A stretch of DNA of 64,000 nt from Longimicrobium terrae (lineage in GTDB: Bacteria; Gemmatimonadota; Gemmatimonadetes; Longimicrobiales; Longimicrobiaceae), in assembly GCF_014202995.1 (NCBI RefSeq), contig NZ_JACHIA010000023.1, positions 1 to 64,000 of the forward strand, in the 5' to 3' direction. The notes beneath the pieces are model-generated. The model worked only from the letters and a program-made list of their open reading frames with translations. It searched no databases and had not been told where the DNA came from. This document shows, piece by piece, positions 44,897 through 54,292 of the stretch. The position numbers were made by a program, and so were the translations under genes. The stretch's first letter is position 1, and each line of letters opens with the position of its first letter.

Positions 44897-45374
44897 CCCT
44901 CACCCCGCGTGCTGCGTACGACGAACCCTCTCCCACGAACGGATGTGGGAGAGGGAGCACACCCCAGTGCCGTGTGGGTCGGAAGGTTCGGCGCGGCGGC
45001 GGGCACCCCCCTCCCCCCAGCCCCCTCGCCCCGCAAGCGGGGGAGGGGGAGCCGTTCGGTGTGGAGGATGGTTCAGTGCGCGTCCGTCGCCTTGGTGCAG
45101 TTGAAGCCTCGATCATGGACGCGACAGCGGCCATGAGTCGAGGGTTCCCGCTGTTTGAGCGGCGGATTTATTCGCTCAACTCACCTTCGGCGCGCCGGGC
45201 GCTCCGCACTGGACGCCGAACTTTCCGCCCCGAAAACCCTCCCCCACTCTTTTTTGGGGGAGGGTGGGCCGGTGGTGCCGGCCCGAGTGGGGGCCGCCGT
45301 GATGCCCGCCCACCCGGCTCGAACCCGTCCGCCACGTGCAGTGAAGTGGTGCCGGCCCGGGTGGGGCCCGCCCT
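44897..45374 (+). repeat. Composite palindromic repeat, copy 5 (C, D, B, A, partial A)
   Basis: C at about 44897-44972, D at 45004-45053, B at 45100-45182, A at 45237-45298, then a truncated second A at 45347-45374 (GTGGTGCCGGCCCGGGTGGG). It fills most of the gap between sulfurtransferase and HD genes. A long open frame runs through it into the HD gene, but the coding character only begins at 45523. Confidence 0.85.
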
Positions 45375-45483
45375 GGACTGCGCCCATCGCGCCGGGACCA
45401 TCAGGATCGCCATCCTTGATCGTCCCCTTCGACCCGATCCATCGCGCCTGTGGCCGTGTTGGAGCGCGGATGCCCGCAATCGC

Positions 45484-45512
45484 TTGACGCGCCCTGTCCG
45501 CGCGGGTACACT
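45484..45512 (+). promoter_or_regulatory. Consensus promoter almost touching the HD gene
   Basis: TTGACG (45484-45489), 17-bp spacer, TACACT (45507-45512). The expected start site is about 45519, only four bases before ATG 45523, so the mRNA would be leaderless or nearly so. There is no ribosome site. Confidence 0.7.
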
Positions 45513-45522
45513 CCGCCCCCGC

Positions 45523-46866
45523 ATGAGCCTACCCGAAACCGAGTCCCCGCGCGAGTTCGAGGTCGTTCGCGACCCGCTCTGGAACACCATCCGTCTGGAC
45601 GCCACGGCGCTCCGGATCATCGACACGCCCGAATTCCAGCGGCTACGCCAGATCCGGCAGCTGGGACTGGCGTATCTGGTGTATCCCGGCGCCACGCACA
45701 CGCGCTTTGACCACGCGCTGGGCGTCTACCACCTAGCCCGCATGGCGCTGGGCGTGCTGGGCGAACGCGGCGAACTGCGCGGCGTGGATCCCGTGGACTG
45801 CCGCCTCGTCCCCTACGCCGCGCTGCTGCACGACATCGGGCACTACCCGTTCTCGCACGCGCTGGAGGAACTGGGCGAGGAACTGGTGAGCGCCGACCAC
45901 GAGGAGCTCGCCGGCCGCTTCCTGGCCGCGGACGGCATCCGCGCCGCGCTCCAGGAACTGTCCCCCGACGCGCCCGCCCGCATCGCCGAACTGATCCGCG
46001 GCCGCTCGTCATCCCCTCTCCAGGGGCTCATCTCCGGCTCGCTGGACCTGGACAAGCTGGAGTACCTGCGCCGCGACGCCCGCTTCTGCGGCGTTCCGTA
46101 CGGCGAGGTGGACGTCGACCGCCTGCTGAACGCCATCACCCTCCTCCCCGATCCGCGGACGGGGCGGGTGGAGATCGGCATCCACGAAAAGGGGCTGTCG
46201 GCGCTGGAATCGCTCCTCTTCAGCAAGTACCAGATGTTCCGCAACGTGTACTGGCACCACGCGGTGCGATCCGCGACGGCGCTGTACAAGCGGCTGGTGC
46301 ACGATGCGCTGCTGGGCGGCGTGGTGACGGCGGAGGAGCTGGTGGGACAGTCGGATGAGCGGCTGATGACTATTCTGGAACTCCGCGCGGAGGGGCGCAC
46401 CGATGCCGCCAGCCGCCGCGTGGCGGAGCGGTGGATTCCCGCCGTGCGCCGCCGCCGCCTGCCCAAGCGCGCGATGGAAGTGCCGGCGGACGACCTGCGC
46501 GGCCTGCCCGGCGACGGGTGGATCGCCGATCCCGCGCTGCGCGACCGGCTGGAGGCGCGGCTGGCTGCGGAGCTGGGGCTGGAGGAGGGGTGCGTCCTGA
46601 TCGATTATCCCGAAAAGCCGCGGATGCTGGGGCTCAACCTTCTCCTTTTGCGCCGCGCCGGGCCCGTGCAGCGGCTGGCGGACGACGCCGGGCGCGCCGG
46701 GCTGCACCTGCCGCGCGTGTCGGACGACCTGTACCTGAGCGCCCGCGCCTTTCGCGTGTTCACCACCGAGCGGCGCGAGATCAGCCCCGACCGCCTCTTC
46801 GCGCTCCTCGCGCTGAGCGAGGCGGACGCGGCGGACCGGCTGGCGGACGCGGAGCCGCTGCTGTGA
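45523..46866 (+). CDS. HD-domain phosphohydrolase (SAMHD1/dGTPase-like)
   Basis: The 447-residue protein begins with the conserved strand FEVVRDPLWNTIRLD and FQRLRQIRQLGLAYLVYPGA, then HTRFDHALGVYHLAR (first His), LLHDIGHYPFSHALE (HD metal pair) and LDLDKLEYLRRDA (final Asp). This layout matches the HD-family dNTP triphosphohydrolase-like proteins (COG1078). Substrate and oligomeric control are not readable. It heads an operon with overlaps to a receiver-kinase gene (GTGA). ATG 45523 sits just after a near-leaderless promoter. Confidence 0.9.
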   Translation: MSLPETESPREFEVVRDPLWNTIRLDATALRIIDTPEFQRLRQIRQLGLAYLVYPGATHTRFDHALGVYHLARMALGVLGERGELRGVDPVDCRLVPYAALLHDIGHYPFSHALEELGEELVSADHEELAGRFLAADGIRAALQELSPDAPARIAELIRGRSSSPLQGLISGSLDLDKLEYLRRDARFCGVPYGEVDVDRLLNAITLLPDPRTGRVEIGIHEKGLSALESLLFSKYQMFRNVYWHHAVRSATALYKRLVHDALLGGVVTAEELVGQSDERLMTILELRAEGRTDAASRRVAERWIPAVRRRRLPKRAMEVPADDLRGLPGDGWIADPALRDRLEARLAAELGLEEGCVLIDYPEKPRMLGLNLLLLRRAGPVQRLADDAGRAGLHLPRVSDDLYLSARAFRVFTTERREISPDRLFALLALSEADAADRLADAEPLL

Positions 46867-48005
46867 GCGACGCGGAACAGCTGGCCGGGGCCGGCGCGCA
46901 CCTGCTGCTGGCGGAAGATGATCCGTCCGCCGCGCGGGTGCTGCGGATGATTCTGGAGCATTCCGGCTACCGCGTCACGCACGCGGCGGACGGCGAAACG
47001 GCGCTGCGGCTGCTGGATGAGCAGGGCCCGCCGGATCTGCTGCTGCTGGACTGGATGCTCCCCGGCATCAGCGGGCTGGAGGTCTGCCACTCCGCGCGCC
47101 AGCGGTGGGACGCGCTGCGCCTGCCCATCCTGATGGTGACGGCGCGCACGGACCCGGAAAGCATCTACGCCGCGTTCGACGCGGGGGCCAGCGACTACGT
47201 GGGCAAGCCGTTTCGCGGCGCGGAGCTGCGGGCGCGCATCGAGTCGCACCTGCGCACGCAGCGGCTGTGGGCGGAACGGCAGCAGATGGAAGAGCACCTG
47301 GCCGAGCGCGACAAGATCTTCACCCTCGGGCTGCTGGCCGGCGGGGTGGCGCACGACCTGAACAATCCGCTTGCCGTCATCAGCGGGCACGCGCAGGTGC
47401 TGCAGCGCCGTCTGCACGATCCGCAGGTGGCGGAGCACCTGGCCGAGATCATGGCCGCGGTGGACCGCTGCGCGCACATCGTTTCCGACATGCTCAACTT
47501 CGCGCGGCGGCATCCCGCGGAGCGCATTCCGGTGGACGTGGCGCAGGTGCTGCGGACCACGCTGGGGATGCGCGAGCGCAAGCTGGCCAGCGGCGGCGTG
47601 GAGCTGCGGGTGGAGGTAGACGACGACATGCCGCTGATCATCGCGGACGGCCACCAGCTTCAGCAGGTGTTCCTGAACGTCTTGGTGAACGCCGAGCAGG
47701 CGGTGGGCGACAGCGGGACGGTTCGCGTCACCGCGCAGGCGCGCCCGGCGTCGGCGGACGACTGCGACGTGGTGGTGGAGTTCTGGAACGACGGGCCGCG
47801 GATTCCGGCGGAGCTGCTGCCGCGCATCTTCGATCCGCTCTTCACCACCAAGACGGAGGGCGAGGGAACGGGGCTGGGATTGTTCATCTGCCGCCGCATC
47901 ATCCGCGAGCACGGCGGGACCATCACCGTGCGCAGCGACGCGCAGGGGACGGCGTTCACGGTCTGCATCCCCGCGCATCCCCCCGCCCCGCCCGTCCGCG
48001 CCTGA
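46863..48005 (+). CDS. Receiver-histidine kinase hybrid, soluble
   Basis: The 380-residue protein has an N-terminal receiver domain (acidic ED 18-19, phospho-Asp in LLLLDWMLPG near 62, Lys in GKPF), a short coiled linker, a phospho-accepting His in GGVAHDLNNPLAVISG, and an ATPase domain with N-box VLVNAEQAV (Asn), FDPLFTTK and GTGLGLFICRR. It has no membrane helix, so it is a cytosolic kinase regulated by its own receiver. Start GTG 46863 overlaps the HD stop (GTGA). The partner regulator is not adjacent. Coupling to a nucleotide phosphohydrolase is unusual. Confidence 0.9.
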   Translation: MSDAEQLAGAGAHLLLAEDDPSAARVLRMILEHSGYRVTHAADGETALRLLDEQGPPDLLLLDWMLPGISGLEVCHSARQRWDALRLPILMVTARTDPESIYAAFDAGASDYVGKPFRGAELRARIESHLRTQRLWAERQQMEEHLAERDKIFTLGLLAGGVAHDLNNPLAVISGHAQVLQRRLHDPQVAEHLAEIMAAVDRCAHIVSDMLNFARRHPAERIPVDVAQVLRTTLGMRERKLASGGVELRVEVDDDMPLIIADGHQLQQVFLNVLVNAEQAVGDSGTVRVTAQARPASADDCDVVVEFWNDGPRIPAELLPRIFDPLFTTKTEGEGTGLGLFICRRIIREHGGTITVRSDAQGTAFTVCIPAHPPAPPVRA

Positions 48006-48006
48006 C

Positions 48007-48467
48007 ATGCGCATCCGGCCGATGATCCCTGTCGCGCTCGTGCTCGCGGCATGTGAATCCGGGAACCCGCCCGGCCAGGCACCCCGCGCGACACCGTGTG
48101 GCTGACAGGGGATGAATTCGACGACACCGTTCCCCGGGCGGAGCACGCCGCGGCCACCGTGTCGGACAGCGGGCTCTCGGTGGTGGTGCGCAGAGTGGAG
48201 CGGAACCGCTACGCGTTCAAGGGCCGGACCCGGCTGGCCCGCGGAGTGGAAGTCGTCATCGAGGACAAGAGGAACGTGCTGTGGGGTGCCGAGGCGTTCC
48301 CGGTAACGAATGGCGAGTTCAGCTTCGAGGTGGACGTGGGGCACACCGACAGCACCACCATCTTCGCGTACCTGTCAGACTACGACGGCACGCGGCAGTG
48401 GGTGATCCCCATCCCGCTGGACAGCGCAGTGGTGAACTGGACGGCTCCTGGAATGGAACAGCGATGA
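48007..48467 (+). pseudogene. Small lipoprotein interrupted by a frameshift
   Basis: ATG 48007 opens MRIRPMIPVALVLAACESGN, a lipoprotein signal with lipobox LAAC, but the frame stops at 48105. The -1-shifted frame running from about 48087 (RDTVWLTGDEF) continues for over 120 codons as a beta-rich domain (VVIEDKRNVLWGAEAFPV; WVIPIPLDSAVVNW) to 48467. One missing C in the CCCC run at 48082-48085 would join signal and domain into one protein. If the downstream frame is translated alone from GTG 48096, it lacks the signal. Its stop overlaps the ATG of the methyltransferase gene. Confidence 0.6.
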
Positions 48468-49360
48468 CGGAAATGGAAGGGGCGGGCATCGGCCCGGACG
48501 ACGAGCAGGAGGCGGACGACGCCGTCCAGGCCGCGGGACGCGCGGCGCTGGAGGGGATCGTGGTGGTGCTGTGGCAGACACAGGACTACGTGAACATCGC
48601 GGGGACGATCCGCGCGATGAAGAACTTCGGCCTGTCGCGCATCCGGTTGATCCAGCCGGAGTTGTGGGACCCGTACCGCATCGAGGGGATCGCGCACGGC
48701 ACGCAGGACGTGGTGGCGCGCGCGGAGATCCACGATTCGCTGCAGAGCGCGCTGGGCGACTGCAGCTACGTCGTGGGAATGACGGCGCGCGCCCGCCGGG
48801 CCAAGCGCGCCGTCGCCCGCCCGCGCGGGATCGCGCCGGAGCTGCTGGCGCGCGGCGCGGCGGCGGTGGCGGGCGAGTCCGGCCCCGTGGCTCTCCTTTT
48901 CGGCCGCGAGGACCACGGGCTGAGCAACGAGGCGCTGGACCTGTGCCACCGCACGTGCATCATCCCCACCTCCCATCACGCGTCGCTGAACCTGGCGCAG
49001 GCCGTTCTGGTGATGGCGTATGAGATGTGGATGGCGGCGGAGGGCGAGTCGCTGGAGTTCCGCGCGCCGCGCCGTGACGCGCCGCCGGCGGACATCGCCA
49101 TGCTGGAGCGGCTGTTCGGGGACGCGGAGCGCGCGCTGTGGGCCGTGGACTTCTTCAAGAGCCGGCAGACGGAAAGCGTGATGCGCACCTTTCGCGAGCT
49201 GGTGCGCCGCGCGGACCCGGACCAGCGCGAAGCCGGCTTCCTCCGCGCGATGGCCATCGAAGTCGTCAAGTACGTGCGCCGCGTCGGCGGCCTCCCTCCC
49301 GAGGGCGAGCCGCGCGACTTCCGCACCGGGCTGGGCGAGACTCCGCCGGACGAAAACTGA
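48464..49360 (+). CDS. TrmJ-like SPOUT RNA methyltransferase
   Basis: The 298-residue protein has an acidic N-tail (about 1-20), the SPOUT motif 1 region VNIAGTIRAMKNFGLSRIRL (about 45-64), LLFGREDHGLSNE (motif 2, knot entry) and TSHHASLNLAQAVLVMAYEM (motif 3, SAM-binding knot). The C-terminal helix GFLRAMAIEVVKYVRR resembles TrmJ, which methylates the ribose of tRNA position 32. The target is inferred only from overall similarity. ATG 48464 overlaps the preceding stop (ATGA), placing it last in the HD-kinase-lipoprotein operon. Confidence 0.86.
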   Translation: MTEMEGAGIGPDDEQEADDAVQAAGRAALEGIVVVLWQTQDYVNIAGTIRAMKNFGLSRIRLIQPELWDPYRIEGIAHGTQDVVARAEIHDSLQSALGDCSYVVGMTARARRAKRAVARPRGIAPELLARGAAAVAGESGPVALLFGREDHGLSNEALDLCHRTCIIPTSHHASLNLAQAVLVMAYEMWMAAEGESLEFRAPRRDAPPADIAMLERLFGDAERALWAVDFFKSRQTESVMRTFRELVRRADPDQREAGFLRAMAIEVVKYVRRVGGLPPEGEPRDFRTGLGETPPDEN

Positions 49361-49632
49361 AGGCCTCACGCAGAGCAGCAGAGGCGCAGAGGAAGAGAGA
49401 ACTGCCGTTTCACACGGAGGTCACGGAGGATGCACGGAGGTCACGGAGGAGTTTTCCGTGGCCTCCGAGCTTTTCTGCAATTCGCTGATCTGATTTTGAT
49501 AATTGACCAACAACTCAGGAATAATCGCCGCACCTGTATTCTTTCTTTCCTCCGTGCCCTCCGTGCATCCTCCGTGTACTCCGTGTGAAACGGCAGTTTT
49601 TCTGTTCTCTGCGTCTCTGCGGCTCTGTGTGA
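49361..49632. repeat. Fold-back repeat, CAGAG outer and CACGGAGG inner arms
   Basis: Outer CTCACGCAGAGCAGCAGAGG (left) against CTCTGCGGCTCTGTGTGA (right, ending 49632); inner TTTCACACGGAGGTCACGGA (left) against CCTCCGTGTACTCCGTGTGA-type right arm. The arm order is reversed relative to the 40.7-kb copy. It fills the 391-bp gap between methyltransferase and cold-shock genes, with the terminator at 49664. Confidence 0.88.
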
Positions 49633-49663
49633 TGCCCTTCTGTTGGCGGATTCCGAGAACACG

Positions 49664-49695
49664 AAAAGGCCGGAGCGTCGCCGCTCCGGCCTTTT
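49664..49695. terminator. Terminator of the cold-shock gene, bidirectional
   Basis: AAAAGGCCGGAGCG, loop TCGC, CGCTCCGGCCTTTT: a 14-bp stem that ends in T-runs on either strand. Confidence 0.88.
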
Positions 49696-49752
49696 CATTC
49701 ATCCCTCAGACAACGGCATCAGCCACGAGAACCGCGGCGTCAACCGCAGCAA

Positions 49753-49965
49753 TCAGGCGCCGACGCGGGTCACGTTCTCGGCAGCCGGACCCTTCGGGCC
49801 ATCGACGATGTCGAACTCCACCGTCTCGCCCTCGGTCAGCGACTTGAAGCCTTCCGCCTTGATGGCGGAAAAGTGCACGAACAGGTCCCTGCCACCATCG
49901 CGCTCAATGAAGCCGAAACCCTTGGCGTCGTTGAACCACTTGACCTTCCCGGTCGAACGATCCAT
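49753..49965 (-). CDS. Cold-shock domain protein (CspA family)
   Basis: The 70-residue single cold-shock domain contains RNP1 KGFGFIERD (about 15-23) and RNP2 LFVHFSAI (about 28-35), and starts [11 protein letters not shown] as usual. It binds single-stranded RNA/DNA and acts as an RNA chaperone. GGAGATGGATCG places a good ribosome site before ATG 49965. It is transcribed from a consensus promoter about 260 bp upstream through an unusually long leader, as for cold-inducible csp genes of other bacteria. Terminator at 49664-49695. Confidence 0.96.
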   Translation of the reverse strand: MDRSTGKVKWFNDAKGFGFIERDGGRDLFVHFSAIKAEGFKSLTEGETVEFDIVDGPKGPAAENVTRVGA

Positions 49966-50255
49966 CTCCTACTCCTGCTGCTGCGGTGAGCATGTACAAG
50001 GCGCGGTTCTTCGCGCCGGTGCCGGCGCCGGACCGTCCCGGCGCGCGGCGAGCGTTTCCCGGACGGGAAACGTTATGTCGGCTCGGCGCATCTCGGGGAT
50101 GGCCGGAATCCACTCTGCGAAATGCTGGAGTTGTCCTTCAGGAAACCGGATGGTGCGGGACGTACCGGGGACGTAAAGGGCTGCCAGCGGGGCCACGTGC
50201 GGAGGTTGCTGCCGTATTGCTGCGCCTAGATAAGAGGCGGCCGGCCGTTTGTCAA
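49966..50255 (-). promoter_or_regulatory. Promoter and long 5' leader of the cold-shock gene
   Basis: On the minus strand TTGACA (50250-50255), a 17-bp spacer and TATCTA (50227-50232) form a near-perfect promoter. Transcription would begin near 50220, leaving about 255 untranslated bases. The leader holds a hairpin, CGTTTCCC / GGGAAACG (50053-50072). Long structured leaders act as temperature sensors in E. coli cspA; the same is proposed here. A 75-codon frame inside it lacks coding character. Confidence 0.65.
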
Positions 50256-50287
50256 GAAAAATCGCTCAGAACGGCCCGGAACGCTCC

Positions 50288-51001
50288 TCAGGGGACATGC
50301 GCCGGGAGCCGGATCTCCAGTCCCGACCCGCCCGGTGCCCGCTGCGGGCGCATGCGCACCTCGCCGCCCAGCTGCGCCACCAGCCACGACACGATCCCCG
50401 GACGCCACCCGTCGCTCGCCGACGGACGCGGGTGCGGCGCGGGCACGCCGCCCTCCCCCACGGCGCCGTCGTCGCACACGGAAAGCAGGACGCCCGTCCC
50501 CGCCTCGTCCTCCGGATCCACGATCAGCTCCACCAGCACGTTGCCGCGCGACCGCCGCGCCGCGCCCAGCAGCAGGTGCGTCGTCAGGCGCGAAAGAAAG
50601 CTTTCGCGCCCGCCCATCCGCGTCCCCGGCGGCAGATCGCACACCATCCGCACCTCCGCCGGGCCGCTGACCGAGACAAAGCGCCGCACCGCCCGCTCCA
50701 CCGTGGCGCGCGGGTCCCACGCCACCTCGGGCGAGACCGCGGCGCCGCGCAGCGTGTCGATGGTGTCGCGAAGCATGGCGCCCAGTTCCGCGCTCGCCTC
50801 CACCGTGCGCTCCAGTTCCGCCAGCGGCGGGCGGCCGCGGCGCGCCTCGGCCATGGCCAGCCGGCTGCGCTGCTCCAGCGCGTACGCCACGTCCGCAAGG
50901 TCGTGCAGCAGTTCGGCGGAGAGCTGGCCCAGCTGCTCGAGTCTGTCGCGCACGGCGGCTCCGGAACCGCCGTCGCCGGCGGGAATGGGATCGGGGACCA
51001 T
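50288..51001 (-). CDS. Degenerate histidine-kinase-like ATPase protein
   Basis: The 237-residue soluble protein has a dimerisation-like helix pair with a candidate His in LSAELLHDLADVAYALEQ (about 28-45) and an ATPase-like domain from about 110. The N-box Asn is absent (THLLLGAARR at the expected place), the G1 box is altered to CDDGAVGEGG, and only the terminal G-x-G strand (GGSGLEIRLP) is normal. ATP binding and phosphorylation are therefore doubtful; it may be a scaffold or an anti-kinase. It lies 23 bp after the MCP-like gene in the same direction. ATG 51001 is used. Confidence 0.65.
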   Translation of the reverse strand: MVPDPIPAGDGGSGAAVRDRLEQLGQLSAELLHDLADVAYALEQRSRLAMAEARRGRPPLAELERTVEASAELGAMLRDTIDTLRGAAVSPEVAWDPRATVERAVRRFVSVSGPAEVRMVCDLPPGTRMGGRESFLSRLTTHLLLGAARRSRGNVLVELIVDPEDEAGTGVLLSVCDDGAVGEGGVPAPHPRPSASDGWRPGIVSWLVAQLGGEVRMRPQRAPGGSGLEIRLPAHVP

Positions 51002-51024
51002 GAAAGTCTTCTTCGCCAGTCAGA

Positions 51025-52719
51025 TCAGGAGGATGCACCCGCCGCGGACACTGCCGCCGCGTCGTTCAGGGCGGGAACCATGCGCGGCTCGCGGGGCGGC
51101 CCCGCCTCCGCGGCGCGGAAGCGGGCGGCCAGCGCATCCAGCGTTCCCGCCGTCCCCGCGGTGCGCTGCGTGGTCTGCGCCAGGTGCTCCATGGCCCGCC
51201 GCTGCTCGTCCGCGGCCGCGGCGCCGCGCCGGGCGCGCTCCAGCGAGGTTCCGGCGATGGCCCTTACCCGCGCCACGTCCGTGCGCAGCGCCGTCATGGA
51301 CTCCGCCTGCCGGTCCACGTCCACGGTGATCCGCTCGATGAAGTCCACCGTGCGGCTCAATCCCGCCACGATGGAGCCCAGCGAGTCGCGCCCCGCGCCC
51401 GCCACCTCGCCCACCCCGCCGATGCGCGCGCCGCCCGCGTGCAGCCGCTGGCGCACCTCCGCCAGCGCCGCGGCCGTCTGCTGCACGACGGCCGACACCT
51501 CCGTCGCCGAGCCGGCGGACTGCGCGGCCAGCTGCCGCACCTCTCCCGCCACCACCGCGAAGCCGCGCCCCTGCTCTCCCGCGCGCGCGGCCTCGATGGC
51601 GGCGTTCAGCGCCAGCAGGTTGGTCTGCTCCGCGATCTCCTGGATGGCGGAAACGAATCCGCTCACCCGCGTCCCCGCGGCGTCCAGCGCGTCCACGGCC
51701 AGCTCCAGCCGCCGGTAATCCTCCCCGAAGCCGACAAGGAGCGAACCCGCTCGCTCCACCCGCGCGGCGTGCGTCTCCGCCTCCACGCGCAGGCCGCGGG
51801 CGACCTCGGTGGACTGCGTGGCTTCCCGGCGCAGCGCGGCGCTTTCCGCGGCCAGTGCGTCCACCGCGCGCTCGCTGCCGCCCAGCAGCTCCATCTGCCG
51901 CGCGGCGTCGTCGGCCACGGCGCTGGTGCTGTCGCCGATGACGCGGGCGGCGGACTGCACCTCATCCACCGTTCCCGCAAGCACTTCGCTGAGGGCCGAC
52001 ACCGCGCGCGCGTTCTCCTGAATCTGCCGCACCATCTCGCCCACGGTCTGCGACATGGCGTTCACGGAGACGGAAAGAAAGCCGATGTCGTCCAGGTGGC
52101 GGTCGGGCAGGCGCGTGGTGAAGTCGCCGTCCTGCGCCAGGGCCAGCGCCTGCCGCACGCGCCGCAGCCGCCGCGTGTAGGCGATGGGGCCCTGCAGAGC
52201 CAGCCATCCCGTCCCCACCAGAAAAACCAGTTCCAGCACGATGATCCACGGCGAGAACCCCGCCGTCCCCATCAGCCCCATCCACCGCCCGATCCCGTAG
52301 CCCACCGCGCCCTCCGCCAGCTGCGCGCGGGCGGCCAGCGGCATTCCCAGCGCGTAGCCCCCCACGGCAAAGACCAGGTAGGGGAGGATCAGGTACCCCC
52401 GTTCGCCCAGCAGCGCGGCAAAGATGGACAGGATCACCGTGTCCATCCCCTGCACCGTCCAGAACTGCCACGGCGCGAACCGTCCACTCCGTTCCAGCCA
52501 CGCGGCGGCCGCGTTGAAGACCGCGTTCACCCCCGCCAGGATGGCGGCTTCCGCGAGGGTGATGGGAAGCACGCCGGTCGCCTGCCCCACCGCGCCCATC
52601 CCCATGGCCAGGATGATGAGCATCCAGCGCATGCGGATGGCCTGCCGGTGCCGCTCGCGCATGACCGTCCAGCGCTCGCGGGCAAAGAGCTGATCGAAGT
52701 CGGTGGATGAACTGGGCAC
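51025..52719 (-). CDS. Methyl-accepting-chemotaxis-type membrane receptor
   Basis: The 564-residue protein has about six N-terminal transmembrane helices (roughly 30-190) instead of a large periplasmic domain, a HAMP-like linker (about 195-245), and a coiled-coil signalling domain with the conserved hairpin [20 protein letters not shown] followed by [18 protein letters not shown] (about 370-410). No methylation-enzyme or CheA genes are in the window. It starts at GTG 52719, giving [11 protein letters not shown] before the first helix. It precedes a degenerate kinase gene, probably its partner. Signal unknown; membrane-state or energy sensing would suit a polytopic input. Confidence 0.85.
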   Translation of the reverse strand: MPSSSTDFDQLFARERWTVMRERHRQAIRMRWMLIILAMGMGAVGQATGVLPITLAEAAILAGVNAVFNAAAAWLERSGRFAPWQFWTVQGMDTVILSIFAALLGERGYLILPYLVFAVGGYALGMPLAARAQLAEGAVGYGIGRWMGLMGTAGFSPWIIVLELVFLVGTGWLALQGPIAYTRRLRRVRQALALAQDGDFTTRLPDRHLDDIGFLSVSVNAMSQTVGEMVRQIQENARAVSALSEVLAGTVDEVQSAARVIGDSTSAVADDAARQMELLGGSERAVDALAAESAALRREATQSTEVARGLRVEAETHAARVERAGSLLVGFGEDYRRLELAVDALDAAGTRVSGFVSAIQEIAEQTNLLALNAAIEAARAGEQGRGFAVVAGEVRQLAAQSAGSATEVSAVVQQTAAALAEVRQRLHAGGARIGGVGEVAGAGRDSLGSIVAGLSRTVDFIERITVDVDRQAESMTALRTDVARVRAIAGTSLERARRGAAAADEQRRAMEHLAQTTQRTAGTAGTLDALAARFRAAEAGPPREPRMVPALNDAAAVSAAGASS

Positions 52720-52796
52720 GAGTGCGATCCTGCGGGGCGGGCGGAGAGGCGGGGGAGGGTGGGCAGCGTCATTCTCGCGCGGGCGCAGGGACGATG

Positions 52797-54257
52797 TCAA
52801 GCGTCCGCGCGCACCTCTGCGGCCATCTGGCGAAGCAGTGCCCATGCGTCGCGCACGTGCTCTTCCGTCGTGCGCAGGTTGCCGATGGCCAGGCGCAGCG
52901 CCAGCCGGCCGCGCACCCGCGTGTGGCTCAGATAGGCGCGTCCCCCGGCGTTCACCGCCGCCAGGAGGCGCTCGTTGTGCGCGTCCGTCCGGGCGTCATC
53001 CATCCCGCGCGGCGCGTGGCGGAAAACGACCAGGCTGAGCGGGACGGGCGCCATCATCTCCCACTCGTTTTCCCCGTCGATCCATGACGCCAGAAGAGTG
53101 GCCAGGCGGCAGTGCTCGCGAATGCGCGACGCCATCCCCTCCGCGCCGAAGTAGCGCAGCGTCATCCACAGCTTCAGCGAGCGGAAGCGCTTGCCCAGCG
53201 CGGGGCCGTAGTCCATCAGGTTGGTGACACCCTCGCCCTCCGGCGTCACCAGGTACTCGGGGACCAGGGAGAACGCGCGACGGACGATCTCCGGACGGCG
53301 GGTGAAGAGGACGGAGCAGTCGATGGGAACGAACATCCACTTGTGCGGATTGACGACCAGAGAGTCCGCGCGCTCCGCCCCGTCCAGCACGCCGCGGAGT
53401 TCCGGCACCAGCGCGGCCGATCCACCGTACGCGGCGTCCACGTGCAGCCACACGCCGTGCCGCTCGCACACAACGGCGATGGCGGCAACCGGATCGATGC
53501 TGCTCGTCGACGTGGTCCCCGTCGTGGCGACGACGCACAGGGGGAGGATGCCCGCCGCGCGGTCTTCGACGATGGCCTGCTCCAGCGCCGCGGGATCCAT
53601 CCGGAACCGGTCATCCGTGGCGATCTTGCGCGTTCCCGTGCGCCCCAGGCCCAGGGTGATTCCCGCCTTGTCGATGGACGAGTGTACTTCTTCCGACGCG
53701 TAGACGCGCATCTTGGGAAGCTCGCGCCCGCTCATCCCCTGCTCGCGCACGTCCAGCCCGGCGGCCTCACGCGCCGCGGCGATGGCGATGAGCGTGCTCA
53801 TGCTGGCGGTGTCCTGAATGGTGCCGTGGAATCCCTCCGGCAGCCCCATCATCTGCCGCAGCCAGTCCAGCGTGCGCGCTTCCAGTTCCGTGGGCGCGGG
53901 GCCGGTGCGCCACAGCATGGCGTTGGTGTTCAGCGCGGCTGCCAGCATTTCGCCCAGGATGCCCGGGCCGCTGCCGGTGATGCTGAAGTACGCAAAGAAG
54001 TCCGGATGATTCCAGTGCGTGATTCCCGGGATGATGACGTCCCGGAAATCCCGCAGGATGTCGTCAACCGGCTCTCCCGCGTCCGGCGCGGAGGCGGGAA
54101 GGCGCGCGGCCACCTCGCCGGGACGCACCTGCGCCATCACCGGATAGTCGCCCACGCCGGCCAGATAGTCCGCCATCCAGTCCACCACCTGGTGTGCGTG
54201 GCGGCGGAACTCCTCGGGCGGCATGTCGCCGGACGGCATCTCTAGGGTGTCACTCAT
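52797..54257 (-). CDS. Group II PLP-dependent aromatic amino-acid decarboxylase
   Basis: The 486-residue enzyme has the PLP lysine in NPHKWMFVP, an Asp in HVDAAYGGS that pairs the pyridine N, and the His-stacking region around HSSIDKA. The N-terminal [14 protein letters not shown] is the aromatic-L-amino-acid decarboxylase signature. It converts aromatic amino acids such as Tyr, Trp or Phe to amines; the exact substrate is not set by sequence. ATG 54257 is preceded by a weak site. Monocistronic, next to a fold-back repeat. Confidence 0.9.
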   Translation of the reverse strand: MSDTLEMPSGDMPPEEFRRHAHQVVDWMADYLAGVGDYPVMAQVRPGEVAARLPASAPDAGEPVDDILRDFRDVIIPGITHWNHPDFFAYFSITGSGPGILGEMLAAALNTNAMLWRTGPAPTELEARTLDWLRQMMGLPEGFHGTIQDTASMSTLIAIAAAREAAGLDVREQGMSGRELPKMRVYASEEVHSSIDKAGITLGLGRTGTRKIATDDRFRMDPAALEQAIVEDRAAGILPLCVVATTGTTSTSSIDPVAAIAVVCERHGVWLHVDAAYGGSAALVPELRGVLDGAERADSLVVNPHKWMFVPIDCSVLFTRRPEIVRRAFSLVPEYLVTPEGEGVTNLMDYGPALGKRFRSLKLWMTLRYFGAEGMASRIREHCRLATLLASWIDGENEWEMMAPVPLSLVVFRHAPRGMDDARTDAHNERLLAAVNAGGRAYLSHTRVRGRLALRLAIGNLRTTEEHVRDAWALLRQMAAEVRADA

Positions 54258-54292
54258 GTGTGGGGGCGGTCGGCAATGATGATGAACTGAAA

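Noticed and set aside
49969-50196. A 75-codon minus-strand frame in the cold-shock leader
   Set aside because: The promoter lies 5' to it and there is no ribosome site; the hairpin-containing leader explains the region better.
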